A stretch of DNA of 64,000 nt, from positions 1-64,000 of the forward strand of contig NZ_JAGFNS010000042.1 of NCBI RefSeq assembly GCF_017592555.1, given 5' to 3'. Of this stretch, positions 41,334 to 49,281 are shown one piece after another. Every line of letters begins with the position of its first letter. Within the stretch, counting starts at the first letter, position 1. This DNA is from Actinoplanes flavus (GTDB lineage: Bacteria > Actinomycetota > Actinomycetes > Mycobacteriales > Micromonosporaceae). A program made the position numbers and the translations under genes. The notes beneath the pieces were generated by a model. It ran no database searches and was not told the DNA's origin. It saw nothing but the letters and a program-made list of their open reading frames with translations.

Positions 41334-42820
41334 GGCGTACTCCTCAGCTCGCGTTTCAGGATCTTGCCGGCGGCGTTGCGGGGCAGCGCCGCGACGGTTC
41401 GGTACTGCTTGGGGACCTTGAAACCGGCCAGCCGCGACCGCAGGAAGCCCTCCAGGTCGCCGGAGGAGACCGGCGAGCGGCCCACGTAGTAGGCGACGAC
41501 CCGTTCACCCCACCGCTCGTCCGGTTCGCCGACGACCGCGCACTCGGTCACCGCCGGGTGGGTGAGCAGCACCTCCTCGACGTCGCGCGGGTAGACGTTC
41601 ACGCCGCCCGTGATGATCACGTCCTTGACCCGGTCCACGATGGAGATGAAGCCCTCCTCGTCGCGGATCACGATGTCGCCGGAGGTGAGGAAGCCGTCCG
41701 CGGTGGTGCACGCCGCGGTCGCGGCCGGGTTCTCGTGGTAGCCGTTCATCAGGTACGGCGAGCGGCTGTACAGCTCTCCCGGTTGTCCCGGCCCGACCGG
41801 GTTCCCGGCCGGGTCGACGATCCTGACCCGGGTGCCGAACCACGGGTGGCCGACGGTCCCGGCCTTGCGCCGGGCGTCCGGCGGCCGCAGATTGGTGATC
41901 ACGCCCGCCTCGGTGGAGCCGTACAGCTCGTGCACCCCCACGCCGGGGAACGCCTCGAACACCCACTCCTTGAGCACCCCGGGCAGCGCCGCCGCGTTGA
42001 AGTAGAGGGTGTCCAGCGTCGGAAGGGCCGGGACCTCGTCGATGGCGGAGCGGATCACCTGCGCGTGGGTCGGGACCAGGAAGACCGACTGGGCGCCGTC
42101 CCGCTGGATCATGTCGAGCAGCGCGTCCGGCTGGAACGAGCGCAGCATGCTGACCGTCGCCCCGCAGTAGACGGCCGCGTAGGCGAAGGCGAACCCGGCG
42201 CCGTGGTACATCGGGGCGACCGCGATGGTCCGCCGCCCCGGCCCGATCCCCCACTCCAGCGCGGTGGCGTAGAAGGTCAGCGCCCGGGACCGGTGCGAGA
42301 CGAGCACGCCCTTCGGGTCGCCGGTGGTGCCGGCCGTGTACGCGATGCAGAACGGGTCCCGCTCGTCCACCGCGATCCACGGGTCGACGGCGCGGGCGGC
42401 ATCGAGCCACGCCTCGTACGCCGGACCGATGTGCACGATCCGCCCCGGGAAGCCGTCCGGAACCGCCCCGGCCAGGGCCGGGTCCACGATCAGCGCCCGT
42501 GCCCCGGAGTGGCCGAGGATGAAGTCCACCTCCGGCGCGGTGAGCCGCGGGTTGACCGGGACCAGCACCAGGCCCGCCTTGGCGACGCCGGCCGCGATCT
42601 CCGGGTATTCGAGGCGGTTGCCGCAGAGCAGCGCCACCCGGTCGCCGTGGACGAGCCCGTGGGCCAGCAGCGCGCACGCGATGCGTGAGGAGCGCTCGTC
42701 GAGAGCGCCGTACTTGAGTTCCCGATCCCCGTCGCGTACCGCGATCACGTCCGGTGTGGCCCGGCCGAACTCGCGCACGCCCCCGGCGATCGTCAGATCA
42801 GCACCACCCGGCCGCAGCAT
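41330..42820 (-). CDS. AMP-forming acyl-CoA ligase
   Basis: The 496-residue enzyme activates a carboxylic acid with ATP and CoA. It shows the phosphate loop YTAGTTGDPKGVLVS near residue 167, the ELYGSTEAG motif, the hinge segment SIVDRVKDVIITGGVNVYP and the C-terminal catalytic Lys (RNAAGKILKREL). The ATG at 42820 lies 8 bp from operator 6; an upstream start at 42856 would run through the operator and is unlikely. It forms an operon with the bicupin gene. Substrate unknown; the similarity to short or medium aliphatic and aromatic acid ligases is general. Confidence 0.9.
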   Translation of the reverse strand: MLRPGGADLTIAGGVREFGRATPDVIAVRDGDRELKYGALDERSSRIACALLAHGLVHGDRVALLCGNRLEYPEIAAGVAKAGLVLVPVNPRLTAPEVDFILGHSGARALIVDPALAGAVPDGFPGRIVHIGPAYEAWLDAARAVDPWIAVDERDPFCIAYTAGTTGDPKGVLVSHRSRALTFYATALEWGIGPGRRTIAVAPMYHGAGFAFAYAAVYCGATVSMLRSFQPDALLDMIQRDGAQSVFLVPTHAQVIRSAIDEVPALPTLDTLYFNAAALPGVLKEWVFEAFPGVGVHELYGSTEAGVITNLRPPDARRKAGTVGHPWFGTRVRIVDPAGNPVGPGQPGELYSRSPYLMNGYHENPAATAACTTADGFLTSGDIVIRDEEGFISIVDRVKDVIITGGVNVYPRDVEEVLLTHPAVTECAVVGEPDERWGERVVAYYVGRSPVSSGDLEGFLRSRLAGFKVPKQYRTVAALPRNAAGKILKRELRSTP

Positions 42821-42827
42821 GCGAGAA

Positions 42828-42844
42828 TGGAAACACCGTTTCCA
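42828..42844. promoter_or_regulatory. Candidate IclR operator 6, perfect 17-bp core palindrome
   Basis: TGGAAACACCGTTTCCA is a perfect 7+3+7 palindrome and closely resembles the classic IclR half-site arrangement TGGAAA/TTTCCA. It lies between the HMG-CoA lyase stop and the CoA-ligase start, 7 bp upstream of the ATG. Outer half-sites are poor. Confidence 0.7.
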
Positions 42845-42845
42845 T

Positions 42846-43763
42846 TCATGACGCAAGAGGGAAGTCGCCGGCCCGGCCGAGTTGCGCGGGAACCGCGGCG
42901 AGCCCCAGCCGCGATCCGATCCAGGTGCCGGTCGCGGCGGCGGCGGAGACGTCCACCCCGGTCTTCAGCCCCGACCGGTTCAGCAGGTAGGCGAGGTCCT
43001 CGGTGGCGATGTTCCCGGTGGCGGCCGGCGCGAACGGGCACCCGCCGATCCCGCCGAGACTGGCGTCCAGCGCCACGAATCCGCTCGCCACCGCGGCGAT
43101 CGCGTTGGCGTACCCCGTGTTTCTGGTGTTGTGGAAGTGAGCGCGCAGCGGCGCGCCCGGAGCGACCTCACGCACCGCGGCCGCCAGCTCGGTGACCTGC
43201 CCCGGCACGCCCACGCCGATGGTGTCGGCCAGGCAGATCTCATCCAGCGGACCGGCGCCGGCCACGATGTCGCGCACCCGGGAAACGGGCACGGCACCGG
43301 TGAAGGGACATCCGAACGCCGCCGCGACCGTCAAAGTCACGAAAAGTCCGGCGTCGCGGGCGCGCGCCGCGACCGCGCGGAAGGCCGCGAGCGAGGAGGC
43401 CGTAGACATCCCCTGGTTGCGGCGGGAAAACTCGTCACTCGCGACAACTACATAGTTGATCTCGTCGGGCCGCGCGGCCTCCAGCGCGAGGGCCCGGTCC
43501 AGGCCGCGGCCGTTGAGGACCAGCGCGACATGGCGCACGCCGGGCCGGCGGGGCACCGACCGCAGCACCTCCTCGGCGTCGGCCATCTGCGGCACCCGGT
43601 CCGGCCGGGCGAAGGCGGCCACCTCGATCCGCCGCAGCCCCGCCGCGACGGCCCGGGACACGTAGCCGACCTTGACGGACGTCGGCAGCACCCGCTTCTC
43701 GTTCTGCAGCCCGTCCCGCGGCCCGACCTCGACGATCTCCACCTGCGATACCCCTTGTTTCAT
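42846..43763 (-). CDS. HMG-CoA lyase-like enzyme
   Basis: The 305-residue protein has the full set of HMG-CoA lyase signatures: EVGPRDGLQNEKR at the start, HFHNTRNTG near residue 200 (metal His pair) and the glycine-rich catalytic loop GGIGGCPFAPAATGN near 233. Such enzymes split 3-hydroxy-3-methylglutaryl-CoA or similar tertiary-alcohol CoA esters (for example citramalyl-type) into acetyl-CoA and a ketoacid. The start codon at 43763 overlaps operator 7. It is divergent from the second CoA-transferase, which could make its CoA ester. Confidence 0.9.
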   Translation of the reverse strand: MKQGVSQVEIVEVGPRDGLQNEKRVLPTSVKVGYVSRAVAAGLRRIEVAAFARPDRVPQMADAEEVLRSVPRRPGVRHVALVLNGRGLDRALALEAARPDEINYVVVASDEFSRRNQGMSTASSLAAFRAVAARARDAGLFVTLTVAAAFGCPFTGAVPVSRVRDIVAGAGPLDEICLADTIGVGVPGQVTELAAAVREVAPGAPLRAHFHNTRNTGYANAIAAVASGFVALDASLGGIGGCPFAPAATGNIATEDLAYLLNRSGLKTGVDVSAAAATGTWIGSRLGLAAVPAQLGRAGDFPLAS

Positions 43764-43781
43764 CTAGCGAAACGTCGTTTC
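43757..43781. promoter_or_regulatory. Candidate IclR operator 7 between HMG-CoA lyase and CoA-transferase
   Basis: GTTTC (43757-43761), 7 nt, GAAAC (43769-43773), 3 nt, GTTTC (43777-43781). It overlaps the start codon of the minus-strand lyase and lies 19 bp from the plus-strand GTG, so both genes could be repressed together. Confidence 0.65.
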
Positions 43782-43786
43782 CCGAG

Positions 43787-43792
43787 TATAGG
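43787..43792 (+). promoter_or_regulatory. Candidate -10 element of a leaderless CoA-transferase transcript
   Basis: TATAGG at 43787-43792 lies 8 nt before the GTG at 43801, which would put the transcript start at or next to the start codon. No Shine-Dalgarno is present, so a leaderless mRNA is likely. No good -35 is visible; operator 7 occupies that place. Confidence 0.5.
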
Positions 43793-43800
43793 GTGGCGGC

Positions 43801-44994
43801 GTGACCGCGCCACTGTCTGACATTCGCGTCCTGGAAACCGGAACCCTGCTCGCCGGCCCGTTCTGCGGGCAGCTCCTCGGCGACTTCGGGGCCGAGGTGA
43901 TCAAACTGGAGGACCCGGGCAGGGGCGATCCGATGCGCCAGTGGGGCCGGGAGAAGCCGCACGGCCAGTCGCTGTGGTGGCCGGTGGTGGCCCGCAACAA
44001 GAAGTCGGTCACCTGCGATCTGCGTACCGCCGACGGCCAGGCGCTGGTCCGCCGCCTGGTGGAGAAGGCCGACGTGCTGCTGGAGAACTTCCGGCCCGGC
44101 ACCCTGGAGCGCTGGGGCCTCTCCTACGAGGAACTCTCCACGATCAACCCCGGGCTCATCCTGGTCCGGGTGACCGGCTACGGACAGACCGGGCCGTATT
44201 CGCCACGCGCCGGCTTCGGGTCGATCGGCGAGGCGATGGGCGGCCTGCGGTATGTCACCGGCGAGGCCGACCGGGCCCCGTCCCGCTCCGGCATCTCGAT
44301 CGGCGACTCGCTGGCCGCCACCTACGCCGCCTTCGGCACCCTGGCCGCCCTGCACGCCCGCGAGCGCACCGGCCGCGGCCAGGTCGTCGACGCGGCGATC
44401 TACGAGGCGGTGCTCGCCATGATGGAGTCGCTGATCCCGGAGTGGGCGGTGGCCGGCTACCGCCGCGAGCGCACCGGCCCGATCCTGCCGAACGTCGCGC
44501 CCAGCAACGTCTACCCCACCGCCGACCGCTCCGACGTGCTGATCGCCGCCAACCAGGACACCGTGTTCCGCCGGCTGGCCGACGTCATGGACCGCCCCGA
44601 CCTGCCGGCCGACACGCGGTACGCGACACACGGCGCCCGCGGCGAGAACCAGGCCGAACTCGACGAGATCATCGCCGCCTGGACCCGGACCATCCCGTCG
44701 GCGAAGCTGCTGTCGCTGCTGCACGAGGCCGGCGTCCCGGCCGGCGGCATCTACACGGCCGAGGACATCATCGCCGACCCGCACGTGACGGCCCGGCAGG
44801 CGGTCATCGAGGTGGACCACCCCGAGTTCGGCAAGCTCCCGATGCAGAACGTGGCGCCGCGACTGTCCGGCACACCCGGCGGGGTGAAATGGGCCGGCCC
44901 CGCGCTCGGCGCCCACAACGAGGAGGTCTACCAGGGCCTGCTCGGCCTCACCGGCGACGAGCTGGCCGGCCTGAGAACCCGCGGGATCATCTGA
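43801..44994 (+). CDS. CaiB/BaiF family III CoA-transferase (second copy)
   Basis: The 397-residue protein resembles the copy at 34537 in length and motifs: DIRVLETGTLLAGPFCGQLLGDFG (in part), ENFRPGTLERWGLSYEELS, the Asp region ISIGDSLAATYAAFGTL and late ARQAVIEVDHPEFG. Family members include formyl-CoA, succinyl-CoA:citramalate, mesaconyl and itaconyl transferases. The GTG start lacks a ribosome site and may be leaderless. It overlaps the downstream amidase gene by one base (TGATG), a coupled pair. Confidence 0.9.
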   Translation: MTAPLSDIRVLETGTLLAGPFCGQLLGDFGAEVIKLEDPGRGDPMRQWGREKPHGQSLWWPVVARNKKSVTCDLRTADGQALVRRLVEKADVLLENFRPGTLERWGLSYEELSTINPGLILVRVTGYGQTGPYSPRAGFGSIGEAMGGLRYVTGEADRAPSRSGISIGDSLAATYAAFGTLAALHARERTGRGQVVDAAIYEAVLAMMESLIPEWAVAGYRRERTGPILPNVAPSNVYPTADRSDVLIAANQDTVFRRLADVMDRPDLPADTRYATHGARGENQAELDEIIAAWTRTIPSAKLLSLLHEAGVPAGGIYTAEDIIADPHVTARQAVIEVDHPEFGKLPMQNVAPRLSGTPGGVKWAGPALGAHNEEVYQGLLGLTGDELAGLRTRGII

Positions 44995-45641
44995 TGGCCG
45001 GGCTCGGCGAGGACTACAGGCGGGCCGGGTTCGCGCGGCGGCTGGGCTGGGGCGCCCGGCCCGCGGTGCTGCTCGTGGACCCGGCGCTGGCGTACACCGA
45101 CCCGGACTCGCCGCTCTTCCTCACCACCGGCCAGGCGGCCGCCGAGGCGATGGCCGAGCTGGCCGGCGCCGCCCGCGCCGCCGGCATCCCGGTCCTCTGG
45201 ACCCGGGTCCACTTCGCCGACGCATCGTGCGCGGAGGCGCCGCTGTTCGCCGCCAAGGTCCCGGCGCTCAAGGTCTTCGCCGACGGCAACCCGCTGGGCG
45301 GCTTCGCGCCGCCACTGCGCCCGGCACCCGGCGAGCAGGTGGTGGTCAAGCACTACGCGAGCGCCTTCGCCGGCACGTCACTGGCCGCCTGGCTGGCCTC
45401 GCACTCGATCGACACCCTGGTCATCGGCGGCTACTCCACCTCCGGCTGCGTCCGCGCCTCGGCGCTCGACGCCCTCCAGCACGGCTTCCGGCCGATCGTC
45501 GTCCGCGACGCCTGCGCCGACCGCGACGGCGGCCCGCACGACCACAACCTCTTCGACCTCGACGCCAAATACGCCGACGTGGTCACCCTCCCCGAAACCC
45601 GGCAAACCCTGATCCGGTACGCGGCGGAGCGTTCCGGGTAG
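44994..45641 (+). CDS. Isochorismatase-family cysteine amidohydrolase (N-carbamoylsarcosine amidase/maleamate amidase-like)
   Basis: The 215-residue protein has the full triad Asp29 (LLVDPALAY), Lys119 (VVVKHYASAF) and Cys152 (GYSTSGCVRAS). The length and the YSTSGCVRASA motif fit the N-carbamoylsarcosine amidohydrolase/maleamate amidohydrolase (NicF) branch rather than isochorismatases. It should free ammonia from a linear amide, the logical step after the cyclic-amide hydrolase at 35805. It shares the operator-7 promoter through the CoA-transferase gene. Confidence 0.87.
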   Translation: MAGLGEDYRRAGFARRLGWGARPAVLLVDPALAYTDPDSPLFLTTGQAAAEAMAELAGAARAAGIPVLWTRVHFADASCAEAPLFAAKVPALKVFADGNPLGGFAPPLRPAPGEQVVVKHYASAFAGTSLAAWLASHSIDTLVIGGYSTSGCVRASALDALQHGFRPIVVRDACADRDGGPHDHNLFDLDAKYADVVTLPETRQTLIRYAAERSG

Positions 45642-45957
45642 GACTCCCCGTCCCGTGGCGCACGGCGGCCACACTGCCACGCGAGCCCGTGCCGCCCGTT
45701 CCGGGCGGAGCTGCCACCCGGCCTCAACTGACCAGCGAGACGACCGCGGCCCGCCAGGACTCACTCAACGGCTGGTCGCCGCCGACGCGGAAGATCGACG
45801 GCAGGCCGGCGTACCGCAGCGCCCGGTCCACTCACCCAGCCAAGGACAGTGGACGGCGGCGGGCATCCTCCGGCCGGGCGCTCGGAGATCGGGGACCAGG
45901 TGAGGTCCGGCGGCGCGGAGCCGGCGACCGTGCGGCCGCCGGCTCCGGTGGTGCAGG
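45642..45957 (-). pseudogene. Mostly gene-free stretch with a possible C-terminal gene remnant at 45724-45831
   Basis: No intact gene is supported. On the minus strand, 45831 down to 45724 encodes 35 residues (VDRALRYAGLPSIFRVGGD... ending AAVVSLVS) with protein-like composition and a clean stop, resembling the tail of a decayed gene rather than noise. The upstream sequence is broken by stops in that frame. The origin of the remnant is not recognised. Confidence 0.25.
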
Positions 45958-46923
45958 TCAGCTGAGCGTCTGGATGACGTTGCCGGTGAGCAGGCCCTGG
46001 TAGTACGAGCCGCCCGGGTAGTAGGTCGCGGTGGCGGCGCCGGCCACCGCGTCCGAGGCCCAGTTGACCGCGAAGGTCTGCAGGGCGGTGACGTTCCGCT
46101 CCTTCGGCGCGCCGCCGGTCAGGGTGCAGAGCCAGTTGGTGCTGGCGCCCTCGGCGTCACAGTGCGAGCCGGTGGTGAGCCGGACCCCGAGGAACGGCCG
46201 GTCGACCCGGGCGAGCAGTTCCACCGTGCCGCTGGCGTTGCCGTTGGAGAGGTAGGGCGGCGAGGAGATCGCCGTGATCGGCAGCGCGGTCCCGTTCAGC
46301 CCGGTCAGGGCGTCCGCCATGTTGGTGCCGGACGGCGACTTCACCGGGTCGAGCAGTTGCAGGTAGGCCAGGTTCGCGAACGCGGCCGGGAACGTGGTGC
46401 GCAACCGGTTGGCGATGTAGGTGACCGCGTCGCCGCCGGCCGAGTGCCCGGCCAGCACGTATTTCGTGGGCAGGGTGCTGCCGGAGCGCCCGGCCGTGGT
46501 CGCCGCCTTCGCGTAGCTGGTGGCGAGCGCCCTGGTCGAGGTGGTGGCCTCACCGATCCAGGCGGCGACGCTGTTCAGGAAGGCGGTGTTGTCGCCCTGG
46601 TTGCTGACCGTGCAGCCGCTGGAGTTGGTCGACGGCAGGGTCGGGGTGAAGACCAGGAAGCCGGCGGCCTGGTATCTGCGGGCCAGCGCGGCGACGTTGC
46701 TGTTCGAGCGGGAGAAGCCGTGCTGGAGCAGGACCAGGGCCTTCGGGCTGGTGGTCGCGGGGAAGAACCAGTCGGCGTCCTGGGTGTAGATCGAACTGCC
46801 GCAGGGGACGGTGATGTCACCGTCGACCTCGACCGCCGCGGCGTGGGCGGCCGTCGTGGTGGCGGCCAGGATGCCGGCGGACATGACGAGCGTCGCCACG
46901 ATGCGGCGCGGGGACAGGGACAC
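45958..46923 (-). CDS. Secreted alpha/beta hydrolase, possible extracellular esterase/chlorophyllase-like
   Basis: The 321-residue protein has a signal peptide (IVATLVMSAGILAATTTAAHAAA), an entry motif LVLLQHGFSRSNSNVAALAR and a nucleophile elbow AGHSAGGDAVTY near residue 172. Four Cys (CGSSIY, SSGCTVS, GSHCDAEG, WLCTLTG) probably form disulfides. It is an exported lipase/esterase of the chlorophyllase/cutinase-like group; the exact substrate is open. The GTG start lies 21 bp from operator 8, so the extracellular enzyme appears to be part of the IclR regulon: a fitting first step outside the cell. Confidence 0.82.
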   Translation of the reverse strand: MSLSPRRIVATLVMSAGILAATTTAAHAAAVEVDGDITVPCGSSIYTQDADWFFPATTSPKALVLLQHGFSRSNSNVAALARRYQAAGFLVFTPTLPSTNSSGCTVSNQGDNTAFLNSVAAWIGEATTSTRALATSYAKAATTAGRSGSTLPTKYVLAGHSAGGDAVTYIANRLRTTFPAAFANLAYLQLLDPVKSPSGTNMADALTGLNGTALPITAISSPPYLSNGNASGTVELLARVDRPFLGVRLTTGSHCDAEGASTNWLCTLTGGAPKERNVTALQTFAVNWASDAVAGAATATYYPGGSYYQGLLTGNVIQTLS

Positions 46924-46944
46924 GGGACCTCCAAGTGGTCAGCC

Positions 46945-46969
46945 GTAACACTCTCCGAAACAGTGTTTC
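46945..46969. promoter_or_regulatory. Candidate IclR operator 8, upstream of the secreted hydrolase
   Basis: GTAAC (46945-46949), 7 nt, GAAAC (46957-46961), 3 nt, GTTTC (46965-46969). The fourth half-site is lacking. It is the last site of this type found in the window. Confidence 0.62.
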
Positions 46970-47005
46970 CATTAGCGGCCATCGATGGAGGGCTGTCAAG
47001 GACGC

Positions 47006-47042
47006 AAAAAAGCCCGGCACCCGCGTCCGCGGGTACCGGGCC
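47006..47042 (-). terminator. Rho-independent terminator of the small membrane-protein gene
   Basis: On the minus strand a GC-rich stem (47012-47042, arms GCCCGGcACCCGCG and its complement with one bulge) is followed by six Us (47006-47011). It lies 12 bp after the stop at 47054. Confidence 0.8.
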
Positions 47043-47053
47043 ACACCCGGACC

Positions 47054-47413
47054 TCAGTCCTCGTAGCGGGGCACCACGAGGGGGTGGCGGTACTCGTCAC
47101 GCGCGGCGATGCCGGCCATCGACCGCAGGTACTGGCGCCGGGTGATCTCCCCGTCCAGGAGCTGCGCGCAGAGCACGCCCTCCAGGCTCTCCGGCGCGAA
47201 GAGCGCCTCCGGAATGCTCAGCGACTCAGCCTCGGCTGACGCGTCCGCCCGCACCCCGCGCACCGCGAGCACGCAGGCGGCGGCCAGGACCAGGATGAGC
47301 AGGGACAGGATCAGCATTGCCACCGCCTTGTCGGTCACCGCGGGACGTCGTGTCCCGCCTGACAGAGAGAACGGATCACAGGCCGTGTCGGTTCGACGAT
47401 TTCTGTCACTCAT
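47054..47413 (-). CDS. Small membrane protein with SHOCT-like C-terminus
   Basis: The 119-residue protein has one transmembrane helix (AMLILSLLILVLAAACVLAV, residues about 32-52) and a cytoplasmic tail whose end, LCAQLLDGEITRRQYLRSMAGIA, resembles the SHOCT motif (short helical L-x-G-x-I-T-x-x-E-F/Y). SHOCT tails occur in many small actinobacterial membrane proteins without known function. The ATG at 47413 is the best start. A clear terminator follows. Confidence 0.7.
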   Translation of the reverse strand: MSDRNRRTDTACDPFSLSGGTRRPAVTDKAVAMLILSLLILVLAAACVLAVRGVRADASAEAESLSIPEALFAPESLEGVLCAQLLDGEITRRQYLRSMAGIAARDEYRHPLVVPRYED

Positions 47414-47460
47414 AGCGACGAAGTTGCCGAACGCCCCGGCCGGGTCGATCGCTGACCGCG

Positions 47461-48096
47461 TTACGCGACGTCCGACCGGCGCAGCACGTCGAGCAGGAAC
47501 CACTCGTCCTCGTGGTGCACGACCGGGGTGAGCCCGGCGGTGGTGAACAGCGCGGCGTGCGCGTTGAAGCCGTCGTAGTTGCCGCCGTTCTCCCGGTCCC
47601 GGAAGTGCACCGACACCAGGTCGCCGCCCGGCTCCAGCCGCTGGACCAGGCCGTCGAGCAGGGCGGTCAGGTCGGCCGCGGACAGGTAGTAGAGCAGGTC
47701 CCCGATGACGACCAGGTCGAACGTGCCGTCCGGCAGCTCGGCCGGGAGCTCGGCGCGTTCGGCCCGGACGTTCGGCAGGTCGGCGGTGTTCTGCCGGAGC
47801 AGGTCGACGGCCTCGGGCACGCTGTCCACGGCCAGCACCTCGCCGCAGCGGCCGGCCAGCATCCGGGTCAGGGTGCCGACCGAGGCGCCCGGCTCGTAGC
47901 AGCGTTCGTACCGCTCGCGGGGCAGGCTCGCCATGGTGACCGCGAACTTGCGCCGGTCGTGCCACTTGCTGGCGATGTCCCACGGGTCGTCCTTCGCCAG
48001 GTAGAGCCCGGTGAAGTAGTCCAGGGAGACGGTGGTCTCGGGTGGTGCGGCGTCGCCCTCTGCTCGTGTCACCCCGAAATTCTGCCCCGGGCTCAC
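47461..48096 (-). CDS. SAM-dependent methyltransferase, NodS-like
   Basis: The 211-residue protein has the NodS-family start SLDYFTGLYLAKDDPWDIASKW and the SAM site CYEPGASVGTLTRMLAGRC (residues about 65-83), then VLAVDSVPEAVD and FDLVVIGDLLYYL. NodS-like enzymes N- or O-methylate small molecules or sugars; in actinomycetes they often accompany glycan or secondary metabolism genes. The start is a GTG overlapping the upstream gene's stop by 4 bp. A GTG at 48072 is an alternative. Substrate unknown. Confidence 0.88.
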   Translation of the reverse strand: MSPGQNFGVTRAEGDAAPPETTVSLDYFTGLYLAKDDPWDIASKWHDRRKFAVTMASLPRERYERCYEPGASVGTLTRMLAGRCGEVLAVDSVPEAVDLLRQNTADLPNVRAERAELPAELPDGTFDLVVIGDLLYYLSAADLTALLDGLVQRLEPGGDLVSVHFRDRENGGNYDGFNAHAALFTTAGLTPVVHHEDEWFLLDVLRRSDVA

Positions 48097-49094
48097 CCCG
48101 CCTCGACGGTCAGGGTGCCGACGCCCTCGGCCGCGACCAGGTCGATGCCGCCGTCACCGTCACCGACAGTGAACACGGTACGACGGTCGACGCCGCGTTC
48201 CCGGTCGCCGTAGAAGTCCACCTCGCCGGCGCCACGCTGGAGCACCGCCCGGACCCGGGTCTCACCGTCGGTGGTGATCCGCCAGTCCCGGACGCCGCCG
48301 CCCATCGAGATCGGGACGACGGTGTCCTGGCGGGGCAGCGCCAGGACGATCCGCCGGGCGCCACCGAGCAGGTCCACCCGGCCCACCCGGCCGCCGGTGA
48401 GGTCGAAGTCGCCGACCCGTACGCCGCCGCGCATCAGCACCGACCAGACCACCGCGGGGCTGAGCGTCACGTCGATCCGGGCGGAGCCGTCGCGGTCGGT
48501 CTCGTCGACGAAGACCCGTACGGACGTGCCCTCGACCACGGTCCGTACCGTGATCCCGCTGTCCGCCGGGGTCGACACGGCGAACCAGCCCTCGTCCGGG
48601 TCACCGATGCGCACGTCGAGTTCGGTGGTCCCCTCGGCCAGCTCGAAGGTGGCGGCGGCCGGGGCGGGCGCGGGCGGCGCGGTGGTCTGCTCGGCGGCCG
48701 GCGGGGACGTCCCGATGGACACCGGCGGGCTGGCCGGGGCGGCGGCCGGCGGGTCGACGACGACCGGCTCCCGGGGCGGCGCGGCCGGCCGGTCCGGCCC
48801 GAAGACCACCCAGAAGGCGCCGGCGACGACGAGGATGCCGGCCAGCAGCGGCACCACCGGGCGCCAGAGCGGCCGGGGCGGCGGCGAGCCGAGGTCGGCC
48901 AGCTCCAGGGTGGGCCGGTGGGTGGCCAGCGAGTTCCAGGCCGGATCGGTCCGGACGGCCTCGGCGCCGTCCCGCTCGTAGTGGTCGGCGGGCGGCCCGG
49001 CCCGGTGCGGGGCATCCGGCCAGTATTCCGATATGTCGGGCAACTCAGCCGGTTCGGCCGGGTCGCCGGTCGTGGGCACGACGGGACTGTCCAC
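48093..49094 (-). CDS. Membrane-anchored protein with proline-rich linker and DUF4097-like beta domain
   Basis: The 333-residue protein has an acidic cytoplasmic N-terminus, one transmembrane helix (VPLLAGILVVAGAFWVVFG near residue 85), an extracellular Pro/Ala linker and a repetitive beta domain (VRVGDFDLTGGRVGRVDLLGG) like a DUF4097-type solenoid. I chose the GTG at 49094 because GAGGAGAG lies just upstream; the longer frame to 49217 has atypical composition. Function unknown, possibly envelope sensing. It is co-transcribed with the methyltransferase. Confidence 0.78.
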   Translation of the reverse strand: MDSPVVPTTGDPAEPAELPDISEYWPDAPHRAGPPADHYERDGAEAVRTDPAWNSLATHRPTLELADLGSPPPRPLWRPVVPLLAGILVVAGAFWVVFGPDRPAAPPREPVVVDPPAAAPASPPVSIGTSPPAAEQTTAPPAPAPAAATFELAEGTTELDVRIGDPDEGWFAVSTPADSGITVRTVVEGTSVRVFVDETDRDGSARIDVTLSPAVVWSVLMRGGVRVGDFDLTGGRVGRVDLLGGARRIVLALPRQDTVVPISMGGGVRDWRITTDGETRVRAVLQRGAGEVDFYGDRERGVDRRTVFTVGDGDGGIDLVAAEGVGTLTVEAG

Positions 49095-49281
49095 GCTGCT
49101 CTCTCCTCGAAGCGCACGGATGGATCCAGCCGGGGATACGGGCGCGCGGGCCGTGCGGATCAACTGGGATCGCTCCCAGAGAATTGATGGGGTGTTACCT
49201 CTTGCCCCACGACACATAGACCGTGTAGATCCTTAACGGATCATTAAGTGCCAATGTGAGTGTTCCCCAGGAAGCGAATTG

